Shown piece after piece: positions 1 through 9,239 of a stretch of DNA of 64,000 nucleotides. The DNA is from Firmicutes bacterium HGW-Firmicutes-2 (GTDB taxonomy: Bacteria > Bacillota > Clostridia > Lachnospirales > Vallitaleaceae). The stretch spans positions 124,001 through 188,000 of the forward strand of contig PGZV01000003.1 in the NCBI GenBank assembly GCA_002841495.1. The letters run 5' to 3'. The notes under the pieces were generated by a model. The model was not told the DNA's origin. It made no database searches and was given only the letters and a program-made list of their open reading frames with translations. Each line of letters begins with the position of its first letter. Position 1 is the stretch's first letter. The translations under genes and the position numbers were made by a program.

Positions 1-1284
1 TGGTATTTCAATCATAATACCTACCGGAATATTTTCATTATAAGCTTGGTTTTCCGCTTCCAAGGATTTCTTTGCTTCTTCAAGACATTTTTTTGCTTCT
101 ATTAATTCTTCAAGTGAACCAATCATAGGAAACATGATTTTAATCGGATAGGCTACACTAAGTTTTAGTATCGCTCTCAGTTGTGTTTTGAAGATTTCCT
201 TGTTTTTAAGACAAAACCGGATGGCCCTAAGACCTAAAAATGGGTTTTCTTCTTTTGGAAACGTGAAGTAAGGCAATGTTTTATCCCCACCAATGTCTAA
301 TGTTCGAATAATCACTTCCCCATTGACATTTTTTGCTATACTTTCATAGGTCGTATACTGTTCTTCTTCCGTCGGCCAATCCTTGCTGTTCATATAAACC
401 AATTCTGTTCTAAGAAGTCCGACACCAAAACCACCATGTTCTACAATGGATAGTGCTTCTTCTGCCGAACCAACATTACCAAAAAGCTCAATATGTCTAT
501 AATCTTTAGTTATGGCTTCCACTTTTACCAATTCTTTTAAACGTTTCTGATGTAAAGCTTCTTCTCTGACTTTTTCTCTATAAATCTCTCGTTCAGCATC
601 TGTTGGATCAACGAGTATTTTTATCGTTACTGTATCAAGAACCACTGATTTGCCGTTTAGGATCGGATCTTCTTTGTAACCCACAATGGTTGGTATACCT
701 TTTGCTTTTGCCACTATGGCGCTGTGGCTGGTTATACTGCCTTCACTTAAAACAATACCCTTAACCCAATTGTTTAAATGTATGGTTTCAGATGGGCTTA
801 GATCTTTTGCAAATAAAATTGTATCTTCATTGATGTTGTCTAGGGGATTGTCGGATAGCCCTAATATGTTTTTTATTAAACCTTCCATGACATCTTCTAT
901 GTCTCTCGCACGTTCCCTGATATAAAGATCTTCAAGTGCACTTAGCATCCCAACATAAAAGTTTTTTGCTTCATCTATGGATGCTACTAGATTCATCTTT
1001 TTTTCAACAATATTTTTGCGAATACGACTGGTTAATTCAGGATCGTTTAAAATCTCGATATGTGCAGAAAAAATCTGGCTTTCAGAGGCACCAATGGTCT
1101 CTTCCACATGCTTCATATGTGCTTCTAATGATGTCTTTTGATTGCCGATGGCAATATTAAGTTTATCAAGTGTACTTTCTATCTCGTTTTCTCCAATCAT
1201 CTCTTCTGGTATGATGATGGACTCAATCTCATAATTGAAAGCTTTACCTATGCCTACACCTTTAAATACTGATACTCCTATCAC
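1..1284 (-). CDS. ptsI: Phosphoenolpyruvate-protein phosphotransferase (PTS enzyme I), 3' part outside window
   Basis: Cytoplasmic enzyme I, which takes phosphate from PEP onto a histidine and passes it to HPr, starting the sugar PTS relay. 428 codons are visible and the C-terminal PEP-binding barrel runs past base 1 (the family is about 570 aa). The phospho-histidine motif GSITSHSAI places the active His at residue 187, as expected for the family (His189 in E. coli). Barrel motifs GVGLLRTE and DIGGDKTLPYF follow. I prefer the GTG start at 1284, because AAAGG lies 8-9 bases upstream; the ATG at 1293 abuts that same site. It lies downstream of the ATP-grasp gene on the same strand but is separated from it by a strong hairpin. 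No HPr gene is in view. Identification is firm; the start is less so. Confidence 0.95.
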   Translation of the reverse strand, partial: MIGVSVFKGVGIGKAFNYEIESIIIPEEMIGENEIESTLDKLNIAIGNQKTSLEAHMKHVEETIGASESQIFSAHIEILNDPELTSRIRKNIVEKKMNLVASIDEAKNFYVGMLSALEDLYIRERARDIEDVMEGLIKNILGLSDNPLDNINEDTILFAKDLSPSETIHLNNWVKGIVLSEGSITSHSAIVAKAKGIPTIVGYKEDPILNGKSVVLDTVTIKILVDPTDAEREIYREKVREEALHQKRLKELVKVEAITKDYRHIELFGNVGSAEEALSIVEHGGFGVGLLRTELVYMNSKDWPTEEEQYTTYESIAKNVNGEVIIRTLDIGGDKTLPYFTFPKEENPFLGLRAIRFCLKNKEIFKTQLRAILKLSVAYPIKIMFPMIGSLEELIEAKKCLEEAKKSLEAENQAYNENIPVGIMIEIP

Positions 1285-1420
1285 AGCAAACATCCTTTCT
1301 ATTAATTGACTTCATCATAACATCTCGCTCAAAAACAATCAATATCAGTCATGCATTTTTGGCGATTTGACTGTTTTATACCTTTTTACTTAGTAAATCT
1401 GTGCTTTAAGGTAATCATAC

Positions 1421-1469
1421 AAACAAAAAACAATCATATTCACTCATCAAATATGATTGTTTTTTGTTT
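1421..1469 (-). terminator. Perfect 20-bp-arm hairpin, bidirectional terminator
   Basis: Arms 1421-1440 and 1450-1469 are perfect reverse complements around a 9-base loop, with A-rich/T-rich outer ends. It sits just past the stop of the minus-strand ATP-grasp gene and upstream of ptsI, so it probably ends the former transcript and gives ptsI its own promoter. Confidence 0.85.
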
Positions 1470-1504
1470 ATATGGACATTTAATAAAAAATAATGTTATA
1501 AGTC

Positions 1505-4048
1505 TTACAAACAGATCAGCTGTTGTGATACAATATCTGAATACAGTTCCAAAGGCTCCATATGTGCAACATGAATCACATCTTCCCATTTTTCAGAATT
1601 GCTTAATACCGTTGAAAGTTGATTTTCTTTGGTTATAACTTGATCCATATTAAGTAGAACTTCATCATTACCCTCGAATAAAGCAATATAAAATATTCCG
1701 GTCTCAACGATATCTTGAAAGAAATGGCTACCGTAAGACAGTTCAGGCATAAAACCTGCTTCAATGGATGCCATCTCACAAACAACAGACATATGACAAA
1801 GTTCTTGAAAGTTAAGAGGAACACCAAGGGATGGTGTGGTTGTTCCAAATCTACCGGGTCCCATAAGCATAGCCGATTTACCTTTTAAAGCTTTATTGAT
1901 TTGGCCGATTTGTCTTGCTAATTCATATTTTTTTTGCTCTGTTAATTCAAGATAGGCTTTAGGCTTAATGTAAACTACATATTCTATGGGCAAGTGAACA
2001 TTACCACCCATAAAGTTACCTGATGATTTAAAAAAACAGTCCTTCTCATTTTTTATCACCGGTATTTCCACCGTTTTGCCAAGACCTTTGGTCTGTAAGG
2101 GTCTACACTGTAGGAGATTAATCATATAGTTCTTCTCTGATCTAAAATTGACAGTGAACTCTATATCCACAGGATAGGCATAGGTCTTTGACAATAACTT
2201 TAAAATTTGCCGCATAATAATTGGAAAGTCGGTTTTATTGACCATGTTTTTCATATCCAATATGTAAGGTATTGGTGCGTCATGCCGCTTCATTTCTCTC
2301 AGCCTCTTGACCATCGGTTCATCCGGTCTAAAAAATAGAGATTGATCCACCCTTAACTCCCGATTCGCAAATAATGTCATCTCTTTGGTTTTCCATTTAT
2401 TTTCTTTTAACGAGAGTACATCCACAAAATGCTGTGAGAATTTTTTCTCATCCTCATGATTCATAGGGGGTACCCGTGATGGTTGGTCAAGATTGACAAT
2501 CTTGGCATAGTCAACTACGGTTCGATCTACGGCTCTTGTACCAAGACCAAAAACCAACCTAAGCATACCAGCTTCCATATCCACACTTTTATCCCATACG
2601 TAGAGATTAGACGAATTACCCACACCTGCTGCATGAGGAAAAAAATCTTCTTCATAAAAATCTCCGGACACTCTTTGCACTAAAATGGCCATCTGTTCAT
2701 CTTGTTCAAAAAGACCTCTATTCATCCTATATTCTAAGGCTTCTTCATTCATTGTACTGGCATAGACCTTTCTAACAGCATTTTCAAAGGCCTTATAACG
2801 TTCTTCTTCTGTACCCTGATTGACACAAAAAACACTCTCATATTTACCGGCAAAAGCATTACCAAAGTTATCCTCTTGGAGGGAGCTGGACCTTACAATA
2901 ATAGGTGACTGACCAAAATACTCTAACATCAGCATAAACTTTTCCTTAATATTTTCAGGAAATTTACCGGACATGAGTTTTTCTTTAAGTTCCGAGGCAT
3001 ACTTATAGTAGCCTTCTAATGTTTTTTGTCTTGCTCGTAGTTGCCACCAACCATTCTGTACAATATAAGTATAGAAAATATCCGATCCTAAGTAAAAGGA
3101 ATCATGATGTTCAAGATGATCAACAAGGGCTTTTTCACCCTCTTTTTCAATTATTTTTCTAGCTACAAGCATACCTACGCTTTTTCCACCTATAAAACCG
3201 GTTCCAAGTGTTCTTGACTGTATCATCAATATGTCCGCCAAGTCAAAGTACCTTCTACATAAATCCAGCATACGGGATTCATGACCAATCAACTTTTTCA
3301 TTAGCCTTTCTTTGATCTTAGTTCGTAGTTCATCATCTACCCCCAAAGCCAATCTTGCTTCATTAAAAACAATATCCCAATAATCCAGTCTTTCTTCTCC
3401 CAGTCGAATCGTCGAAAATAAAGAGGCAGACTCAGTGCTGGCTGTTATACACGTGACCTTATCTGCTTCTATCAGATGGGGGAAAAACATGGTCGGTGAA
3501 TACCGCTTCCACACTTTTAAAGGATGAATATAGAAATTATCCTTAACTTGGTAGACGTCAAGTAAAAGCTGTGTCGTTTCTCTTATGGTCGCAATGGTAG
3601 AATAGGTATGGGCATTTCTCATAATGGCAAAATATGCAATGGTGTCCAGCTCATATAAAAATGGACAGGTCACTTCAAAAAAGTTACCAATCATCAAATC
3701 TGAATACCAATTTTGTAAGAGATCTGTTAAGACGTCAAAAACATAAAATGTTTTCAAACCTTCTCTTGCCACAATATTATAGACTTCTGTCGCAAAGCTC
3801 TCAAAGCCCTTTTCCGGAGAAGGTTCGTATACTTTAATCGCTTCTGAAGCCTTTAGTAGTGGTCGATGGGCTCCAAAGCGAATATACACCATTTTTCTCT
3901 GATCTTGTAGAGCTTGGTCCACGTATGGTTGCAAAACTTTCTCATAGCTTTCTAAGCAATCCACTTGCCATACTACATTGTCTCCTAAGCGAAATTGATC
4001 AATAACGTTGTCAAAACCCACGATACCTGTTTTAACTTTTTCATGCAT
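1505..4048 (-). CDS. PEP/pyruvate-binding (PPDK N-domain, ATP-grasp) protein with RecA/KaiC-like N-terminus
   Basis: 847-aa cytoplasmic protein. Residues about 1-230 look like a KaiC/RecA fold (TGIVGFDNVID) whose Walker A lysine loop is not recognisable. Residues about 270-690 are the ATP-grasp nucleotide domain of pyruvate phosphate dikinase/PEP synthase (GFIGGKSVGM, IIVRSSSLQED, INLLQCRPLQ). The swivelling phospho-His domain and the PEP/pyruvate barrel of full PPDK are absent, so it cannot complete that reaction alone. The start at 4048 is chosen because GGAGG lies 5-6 bases upstream; the ATG at 4060 overlaps that same Shine-Dalgarno sequence. It precedes ptsI, which carries the equivalent His and PEP domains, but a terminator separates them. 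Family membership is clear; the substrate is unknown. Confidence 0.85.
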   Translation of the reverse strand: MHEKVKTGIVGFDNVIDQFRLGDNVVWQVDCLESYEKVLQPYVDQALQDQRKMVYIRFGAHRPLLKASEAIKVYEPSPEKGFESFATEVYNIVAREGLKTFYVFDVLTDLLQNWYSDLMIGNFFEVTCPFLYELDTIAYFAIMRNAHTYSTIATIRETTQLLLDVYQVKDNFYIHPLKVWKRYSPTMFFPHLIEADKVTCITASTESASLFSTIRLGEERLDYWDIVFNEARLALGVDDELRTKIKERLMKKLIGHESRMLDLCRRYFDLADILMIQSRTLGTGFIGGKSVGMLVARKIIEKEGEKALVDHLEHHDSFYLGSDIFYTYIVQNGWWQLRARQKTLEGYYKYASELKEKLMSGKFPENIKEKFMLMLEYFGQSPIIVRSSSLQEDNFGNAFAGKYESVFCVNQGTEEERYKAFENAVRKVYASTMNEEALEYRMNRGLFEQDEQMAILVQRVSGDFYEEDFFPHAAGVGNSSNLYVWDKSVDMEAGMLRLVFGLGTRAVDRTVVDYAKIVNLDQPSRVPPMNHEDEKKFSQHFVDVLSLKENKWKTKEMTLFANRELRVDQSLFFRPDEPMVKRLREMKRHDAPIPYILDMKNMVNKTDFPIIMRQILKLLSKTYAYPVDIEFTVNFRSEKNYMINLLQCRPLQTKGLGKTVEIPVIKNEKDCFFKSSGNFMGGNVHLPIEYVVYIKPKAYLELTEQKKYELARQIGQINKALKGKSAMLMGPGRFGTTTPSLGVPLNFQELCHMSVVCEMASIEAGFMPELSYGSHFFQDIVETGIFYIALFEGNDEVLLNMDQVITKENQLSTVLSNSEKWEDVIHVAHMEPLELYSDIVSQQLICL

Positions 4049-4283
4049 AAGCGCCTCCATTTGTCATCCATTTATCCTGTGGTTAAAGGGTCGACTTAAC
4101 CATACTGTTAAACCAATTCTAACCTATTTCTTTTTGATTGACCATGTTTTAATAAATGAGACTACTAATATAACCTAATCATCTGTCGTTAAAATTGTTT
4201 TATTGTATAAGATTGTAAATTCTGGATTTTTTTTCGTATAAAAATATGGTATGATGAAGGAAGAAACATAAGGAGGGTGAACC

Positions 4284-4994
4284 ATGAATGAAAACTGGTA
4301 TGCATTTGTGAATGCAGTAACATATGGACCTTATTCATTCGACATCATGATTGAAATGACAAAAACAGGACAATTGATGCCAAACACCTTAGTTTATCAT
4401 GATTCTCTGACTCAATGGGTTTATGCTTCTTCTGTAGACGGTCTATTTTCAACTTCCGCTTCACTTTCAAAAAAGAAAATCAAAAAAATATCTGCTCCAA
4501 AACCAAAGTGGTTAAGGCTTTTAACCACCAGCCTAATGGTTTTCTTTATTGTGGGTGTTGTCGGGTATGGTATATGGAAAATCGGTGATATGACCGGTTT
4601 TTGGCAAGATAGAGCCATTGCTAAAGCTGCAACCGCTTGGCAAAAAGAACCTGGCTATAAGGACCATGAAAAAGCGATATTTAAAGCCCTTGGTGCTTTT
4701 TCCAAACATTTAGAATCCGGCGACTTACCTGCTGCCCTAGAATACGTGAATCCTGATGAGAAAAATATGATTGAAACTATGATTTCTGAGAATCCGGAAC
4801 GCTTGCCCGCTTTCTTAGAAATGCTAAGCAACTTGGATATCACTTTCATGAATACGGACAATGATTATTTTGCTGTAGAACAAGTGGCAATTGTGATAGC
4901 CGGCATACCTTCCGATGATACACCATCATCCGGCACAGCCACTATTATGATGGTAAAAATAGATGACCGATGGGTGGTGGATCAAATACGATGA
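4284..4994 (+). CDS. Membrane protein with N-terminal GYF_2 domain
   Basis: 236 aa. Residues 1-55 match the GYF_2/DUF4339 type (NENWYAFVNAVTYGPYS, then a TLVYHDSLTQWV segment), a small peptide-binding fold. A basic stretch and one transmembrane helix follow at about 75-98, then a soluble C-terminal domain of about 135 aa that I do not recognise and that should lie outside the membrane. A strong site, AAGGAGGGTGAACC, precedes the ATG. The stop overlaps the ATG of the phospholipase gene (ATGA), so the two are translationally coupled and probably function together at the cell surface. The precise role is unknown. Confidence 0.75.
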   Translation: MNENWYAFVNAVTYGPYSFDIMIEMTKTGQLMPNTLVYHDSLTQWVYASSVDGLFSTSASLSKKKIKKISAPKPKWLRLLTTSLMVFFIVGVVGYGIWKIGDMTGFWQDRAIAKAATAWQKEPGYKDHEKAIFKALGAFSKHLESGDLPAALEYVNPDEKNMIETMISENPERLPAFLEMLSNLDITFMNTDNDYFAVEQVAIVIAGIPSDDTPSSGTATIMMVKIDDRWVVDQIR

Positions 4995-7348
4995 AAATCA
5001 TTATAAAAACACGGCGCCTTATGAGTCGACTTTTAATTCTATCCCTACTTTTTCAAGGCTTTTCTATGCCAGCTTATGGATGGGAACAAAATACCCATGA
5101 AGAAATTAACAGAACATCCATCGACCGTTTCCAGAAGCAATATGAAACCTCAAAAAAATATAAAAATAATTTTGTAAACTTTGACAGAAATACATCCGCG
5201 CCTACCGTGACTTCTTCCGGCAAATTTGAACGTACTTATTTGCAACAGTGGTTTCTAAAACCGGCGCGTGATCATATCATCCATGGTGGTTTTTCAGCAG
5301 ATGAACCTCATGTTTATGTGTCGGTCAAGCATTTTTACGATCCACTTGCCCTATCCGGCAGTCATCAGCTGACCGATCAATATGCACTTCACGGTTGGCA
5401 TATCTACGAAGCTGTTCCTGCAAACGACTGGGCCCTATATAGAAGTGATAACCCTTACTCCTTGATTAATGCCATACTTAATTATAAAAGAGCTCTTGAA
5501 ATCCCCTGTGACAGTATGGTATTCTCTATGCCTGTATCCGGTAATTTTAGAGATTTTCCTGGGGCACCCAAAGACTTAGAAGAAATGCGCAGCATGTATA
5601 CCGGCAAAGCGATGCGTGGACTTGGTGAAGTTATGCATATGGTTGCTGATATGACCCAACCGGCCCATGTAAGAAATGATGCCCATCCAAAATATGAGAT
5701 TACCGAAACCGCACTTAAAAATAGAATACTCTCAAGGAATATTACAAAAATGTCTCGACTCGATGGGATTCAATTAGATGACTATGGTAGCAACACAAAC
5801 CAACTCATGATTGGGTTAGCCACATGGACCAATCAGAATTTTTATTCCGAAGATACTATGGCCGACACCCAGTTGGGTGTTAAACCAAAGAATTGGGAAA
5901 CGCCCTATCCATCCCCTCAGATATCAAACATGGATCAAAAAGTCACAGACAAATTCTATACCTGGTATCAGACTTTTGGTGGTGTTCAGATACCTATGGT
6001 ACGCTATGAGACCGGTTACGTCTATAATTCCTATGTCATAACCGCAGACTTTGCCATCCAACAGAGTTTTGTACTGGTACCCTTAGCGGTGGCTGCCACA
6101 ACGCGAACGATGAATCTATTTTTTCCCAGTCTTGAAATGAAACAGGTGATTACCGAAGTTAAACCGGATGCGGACGTTTTAGCAGAAGCCCTCGATAAAG
6201 GTGCTGAAGAACTTAAACAATTTTCATATGATGCTGCTTTGACCCACTTAATTGAAAACGACCCTGAGTGGCGTGAACTTGGCTTCAAAATCAATTATGC
6301 CGGTCCGGGTGAGCTATGGACAATTAAAGGTAACAAACACGAGAAGCTATGTGATGTTGAGTTTAAAAACGGAAAAATTGTACGCTACCCGGATCCTATA
6401 ACAGGGGATATGGTAGATGGAACACCCACTTTTTGGATGCCTCTAGGTTCAGACAAAAAAATAACCCTTGGCGGTTCATCTGTCGATTATACCATTGAGA
6501 TGGAGGATTCTTTATATGCTGTTGCCAATGCAGGGGTTCAAATTGTAAATAGCGAACATTACGTCTTTGAACAAAACTCACCAAAAATAACCCTTGAGGC
6601 TGATCGAACCACCATTATGCCCGGTGAAGCTGTTACTTTCAAAGTGGAAATAGAAAATGCGCCTGAACGTTATAAATTGGAATGGACTTTTGGAGATGAA
6701 GAAGATGACGAAGAGAATATCTTACCGCCTGTTATCACAAGAGATAAAGAGATTACCCATATCTATGAAAAAGAAAAGGAATATGTAGCACAGGTTAAGA
6801 TTATTGATACCAAAAGGAATCTTGAAAGGGCTTATGACAAAATAAACATATCCTCTTATATGGGCGAAATGGCCGGTCCCTGGGATGTAGTTTTAACCAT
6901 TGAAGAAGAAAGTCAATTTCTCAGGACCATGGTCATAGCCCTGATGAAGGTGATTGTTAATATCTTTATCATCCCTTTAGCACAAGCTTTTGGTGAGGAT
7001 TTCAGTAATATGGATAGCCAGATTGAAAGTTTTACTTTTGTCGGCACGACCATGACCTATGCTTTAGAACTTAGACGCATAGATGAAAGTGAAGTATTAT
7101 ATGAGGGACCTTTTACTTTTGTCGAATCCAATACCGGTTATATAGATGGAGCCGATGAGATCGTTGGACTTCGTATGGAAATAAAAAATGGAGCTATTGT
7201 CATGATTGCGCTCGCCTACACGGAAGATGGTACTTATATTGAATATGAATTCCTAAAAAACGGAAAAATGGTAGGACCGGGAGAAATTGTAGGTGATTAT
7301 GATTTGACCGGATTTATGAGCGGCAGTTGGCGCGCTACTAAAAAATAA
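4991..7348 (+). CDS. Secreted zinc-dependent phospholipase C-like protein with PKD domain
   Basis: 785 aa. A signal peptide (about 1-30, ending PAYG) precedes Trp31. In the zinc phospholipase C/S1-P1 nuclease fold the mature N-terminal Trp is itself a zinc ligand, so cleavage before W31 fits. Further candidate ligands are H36 (NTHEEIN) and the H216-x3-D220-x5-H226 cluster in VMHMVADMTQPAH, the family signature. Residues about 545-625 form a PKD/Ig-like domain, followed by an unassigned domain of about 150 aa with a hydrophobic stretch. The start at 4991 overlaps the upstream stop as ATGA. The protein is much longer than classical 245-aa PLC. It likely hydrolyses phospholipids or phosphodiesters outside the cell; the substrate is inferred only. 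Confidence 0.8.
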   Translation: MKIIIKTRRLMSRLLILSLLFQGFSMPAYGWEQNTHEEINRTSIDRFQKQYETSKKYKNNFVNFDRNTSAPTVTSSGKFERTYLQQWFLKPARDHIIHGGFSADEPHVYVSVKHFYDPLALSGSHQLTDQYALHGWHIYEAVPANDWALYRSDNPYSLINAILNYKRALEIPCDSMVFSMPVSGNFRDFPGAPKDLEEMRSMYTGKAMRGLGEVMHMVADMTQPAHVRNDAHPKYEITETALKNRILSRNITKMSRLDGIQLDDYGSNTNQLMIGLATWTNQNFYSEDTMADTQLGVKPKNWETPYPSPQISNMDQKVTDKFYTWYQTFGGVQIPMVRYETGYVYNSYVITADFAIQQSFVLVPLAVAATTRTMNLFFPSLEMKQVITEVKPDADVLAEALDKGAEELKQFSYDAALTHLIENDPEWRELGFKINYAGPGELWTIKGNKHEKLCDVEFKNGKIVRYPDPITGDMVDGTPTFWMPLGSDKKITLGGSSVDYTIEMEDSLYAVANAGVQIVNSEHYVFEQNSPKITLEADRTTIMPGEAVTFKVEIENAPERYKLEWTFGDEEDDEENILPPVITRDKEITHIYEKEKEYVAQVKIIDTKRNLERAYDKINISSYMGEMAGPWDVVLTIEEESQFLRTMVIALMKVIVNIFIIPLAQAFGEDFSNMDSQIESFTFVGTTMTYALELRRIDESEVLYEGPFTFVESNTGYIDGADEIVGLRMEIKNGAIVMIALAYTEDGTYIEYEFLKNGKMVGPGEIVGDYDLTGFMSGSWRATKK

Positions 7349-7366
7349 CTCCCCGGAGGCTTAACA

Positions 7367-9217
7367 TTGAAAAACATAAACTTATACAAACACTGTGGCA
7401 TCATCATTATATGGATTCTACTTCTTGTAGGCTTTATACCTTATAACTTTCATACATCCTTTGCTAGTTCCTTAACCCAAGATAAAGCTCTATCCATTCA
7501 TGAAAATGCGAAAGGTGGCTTTACTTGGTCGTTACCGGATGAACTCAGTGATTTATTCACACCCATGCTCACCATTCATCCTAATTATAGCCTGGAGCTT
7601 GATACGGATAAAGTCTCTATAAAAGATGATTTGATGATGACCTCATACCATTACCCCATCGTTATAACCGAAAAACTATCTGAGATACCCATAGCTCTAC
7701 TGGATATTCAATTCAGGCATTTTATTAACGGGGATGTTTCCTATCATGTAAGTCTATCTCTATCATCTGAAGATGTTCTTCAGATGAATTCTGGTGTCTT
7801 ACCCATAACCCCCCCATCCACAAGAGACCTTGGTCTTACATGGGCAATCATGGAATCATTAGCCCAAACAGAGGACAGTCATTCTATTAAGATTGATGAC
7901 TTATTCCAAATCACTTACACTGACGCCATCAATAATACAACCAGCCAGTGGGCATCAATACAATCAAACGATTTTAGCCAGCCTATGGCTACTAGAAGTG
8001 ATACTTTTGTATTACCCAAAACCACCGTTTTCTCCAACAACATGCGTTTTGGCATGGTGGATGTCTATACCCTGCTAGATGCCAATGTCATTGTTGAGAA
8101 CCTAGAGCTATCACCTACAACCTCATTAACCAAACTAACAGAGGGTAGGAAATGGACCGCCAAACTACCCCTTCCGAAATCAGATACTCACCAAACACTG
8201 ACAGAACACTGGGGTATTATCTCTTTAAACCGTTTATCACCCTTTACCCAAAGCCAAGATCCTATCATAGCTGAAGACATACGCATTGCCGATTTGAACC
8301 GATTTCGTAAGCTTAGAACAGATGGCATTTACTATGAAGTGCCATCTTCCTATGTTCCCTATGCACCTAGAGCCTATTGGCGGGTACCTGCTGAACATAT
8401 CGGACAGCGTTTTATCAGCTCTATTCAAAACCAAGAGAAAAGAGGACAGCAGGTCCTTAACTCATACCTTGAAACTCTAAGTATTATGAGCCTTAATCAT
8501 AGCCTGCCTCAACAAAATAATGAAGGTTTTTGGATTACTGAACCAAAATCAAGGTGGCTTTATGATGACTATGGCATTGAAGCTGGATTCTATGACACCC
8601 GTTTTTCAACGGATGCTGCATTATTCATAATGGACATGTACCGTTATTACAAAGACAAGAATAAAGAAGGTATACCGTATATGTCACCAGATGAATCCAG
8701 TCGATTAATGGTAAGTCAGAAAAAATATGCTGATTTTTTGATTTGGTATGGAGATAGATACAGTTTTGTTACAAAAAACGGTGGGCTACTGCTTCAAGAT
8801 TATTTTCACCCTACGGTTGCTCACGCACCCACTCATGTATCCCTGAATCATCTCGTAACTGAAATGAATTTTCTATTATCTTACAGTCTGCTTTTAGACA
8901 GTCTTAACTATAGGCATCTTAAAACAGATTCAAGTGAAACCATCCAAAAATACCCCTATCTTGAACTGGCTTCCAAGATTCGAACAGCCGTTCATGATAC
9001 GGGTACACACTGGATAAAAGACAACCATGACCTTTGGTACGCCTATATGCCGGATGGTAGTTATGGATTACAAGATTATCCTAGGCTTACCAGAAATGAT
9101 CTCATAATAAGCTTTCATTTACTAGAGACCGTTTTTGGTGAAAAAGATCCTCTTTTCCAAATGCTTATTCAGTCTAAAGACAATTATCTCACACAGACCA
9201 ACCAACCTTTATGGTAA
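7367..9217 (+). CDS. Secreted protein of unknown function, helical C-terminal domain
   Basis: 616 aa. The TTG start is supported by GGAGG 7 bases upstream. A signal peptide or anchor lies at about 10-34 (IIIIWILLLVGFI, then TSFAS). The first ~300 residues are beta-rich. From about 330 the sequence is helical with aromatic and acidic patches (LYDDYGIEAGFYDTRF, FLIWYGDRYSF, GLLLQDYF), reminiscent of alpha/alpha-toroid carbohydrate enzymes such as glucuronyl C5-epimerases. That resemblance is by eye and weak. It follows the phospholipase-like gene by 18 bases, so it belongs to the same GYF_2-PLC operon. I give no function. Confidence 0.6.
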   Translation: MKNINLYKHCGIIIIWILLLVGFIPYNFHTSFASSLTQDKALSIHENAKGGFTWSLPDELSDLFTPMLTIHPNYSLELDTDKVSIKDDLMMTSYHYPIVITEKLSEIPIALLDIQFRHFINGDVSYHVSLSLSSEDVLQMNSGVLPITPPSTRDLGLTWAIMESLAQTEDSHSIKIDDLFQITYTDAINNTTSQWASIQSNDFSQPMATRSDTFVLPKTTVFSNNMRFGMVDVYTLLDANVIVENLELSPTTSLTKLTEGRKWTAKLPLPKSDTHQTLTEHWGIISLNRLSPFTQSQDPIIAEDIRIADLNRFRKLRTDGIYYEVPSSYVPYAPRAYWRVPAEHIGQRFISSIQNQEKRGQQVLNSYLETLSIMSLNHSLPQQNNEGFWITEPKSRWLYDDYGIEAGFYDTRFSTDAALFIMDMYRYYKDKNKEGIPYMSPDESSRLMVSQKKYADFLIWYGDRYSFVTKNGGLLLQDYFHPTVAHAPTHVSLNHLVTEMNFLLSYSLLLDSLNYRHLKTDSSETIQKYPYLELASKIRTAVHDTGTHWIKDNHDLWYAYMPDGSYGLQDYPRLTRNDLIISFHLLETVFGEKDPLFQMLIQSKDNYLTQTNQPLW

Positions 9218-9239
9218 AACCCTAATATTTACAGATACC

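Noticed and set aside
686-1160. Plus-strand open frames opposite ptsI
   Set aside because: They mirror a well-conserved enzyme I frame and have no start signals.
4079-4100. GGTTAAAGGGTC...TTAACC motif upstream of the ATP-grasp gene as a repeat copy
   Set aside because: The similarity to the 90-bp element is limited to about 12 bases.
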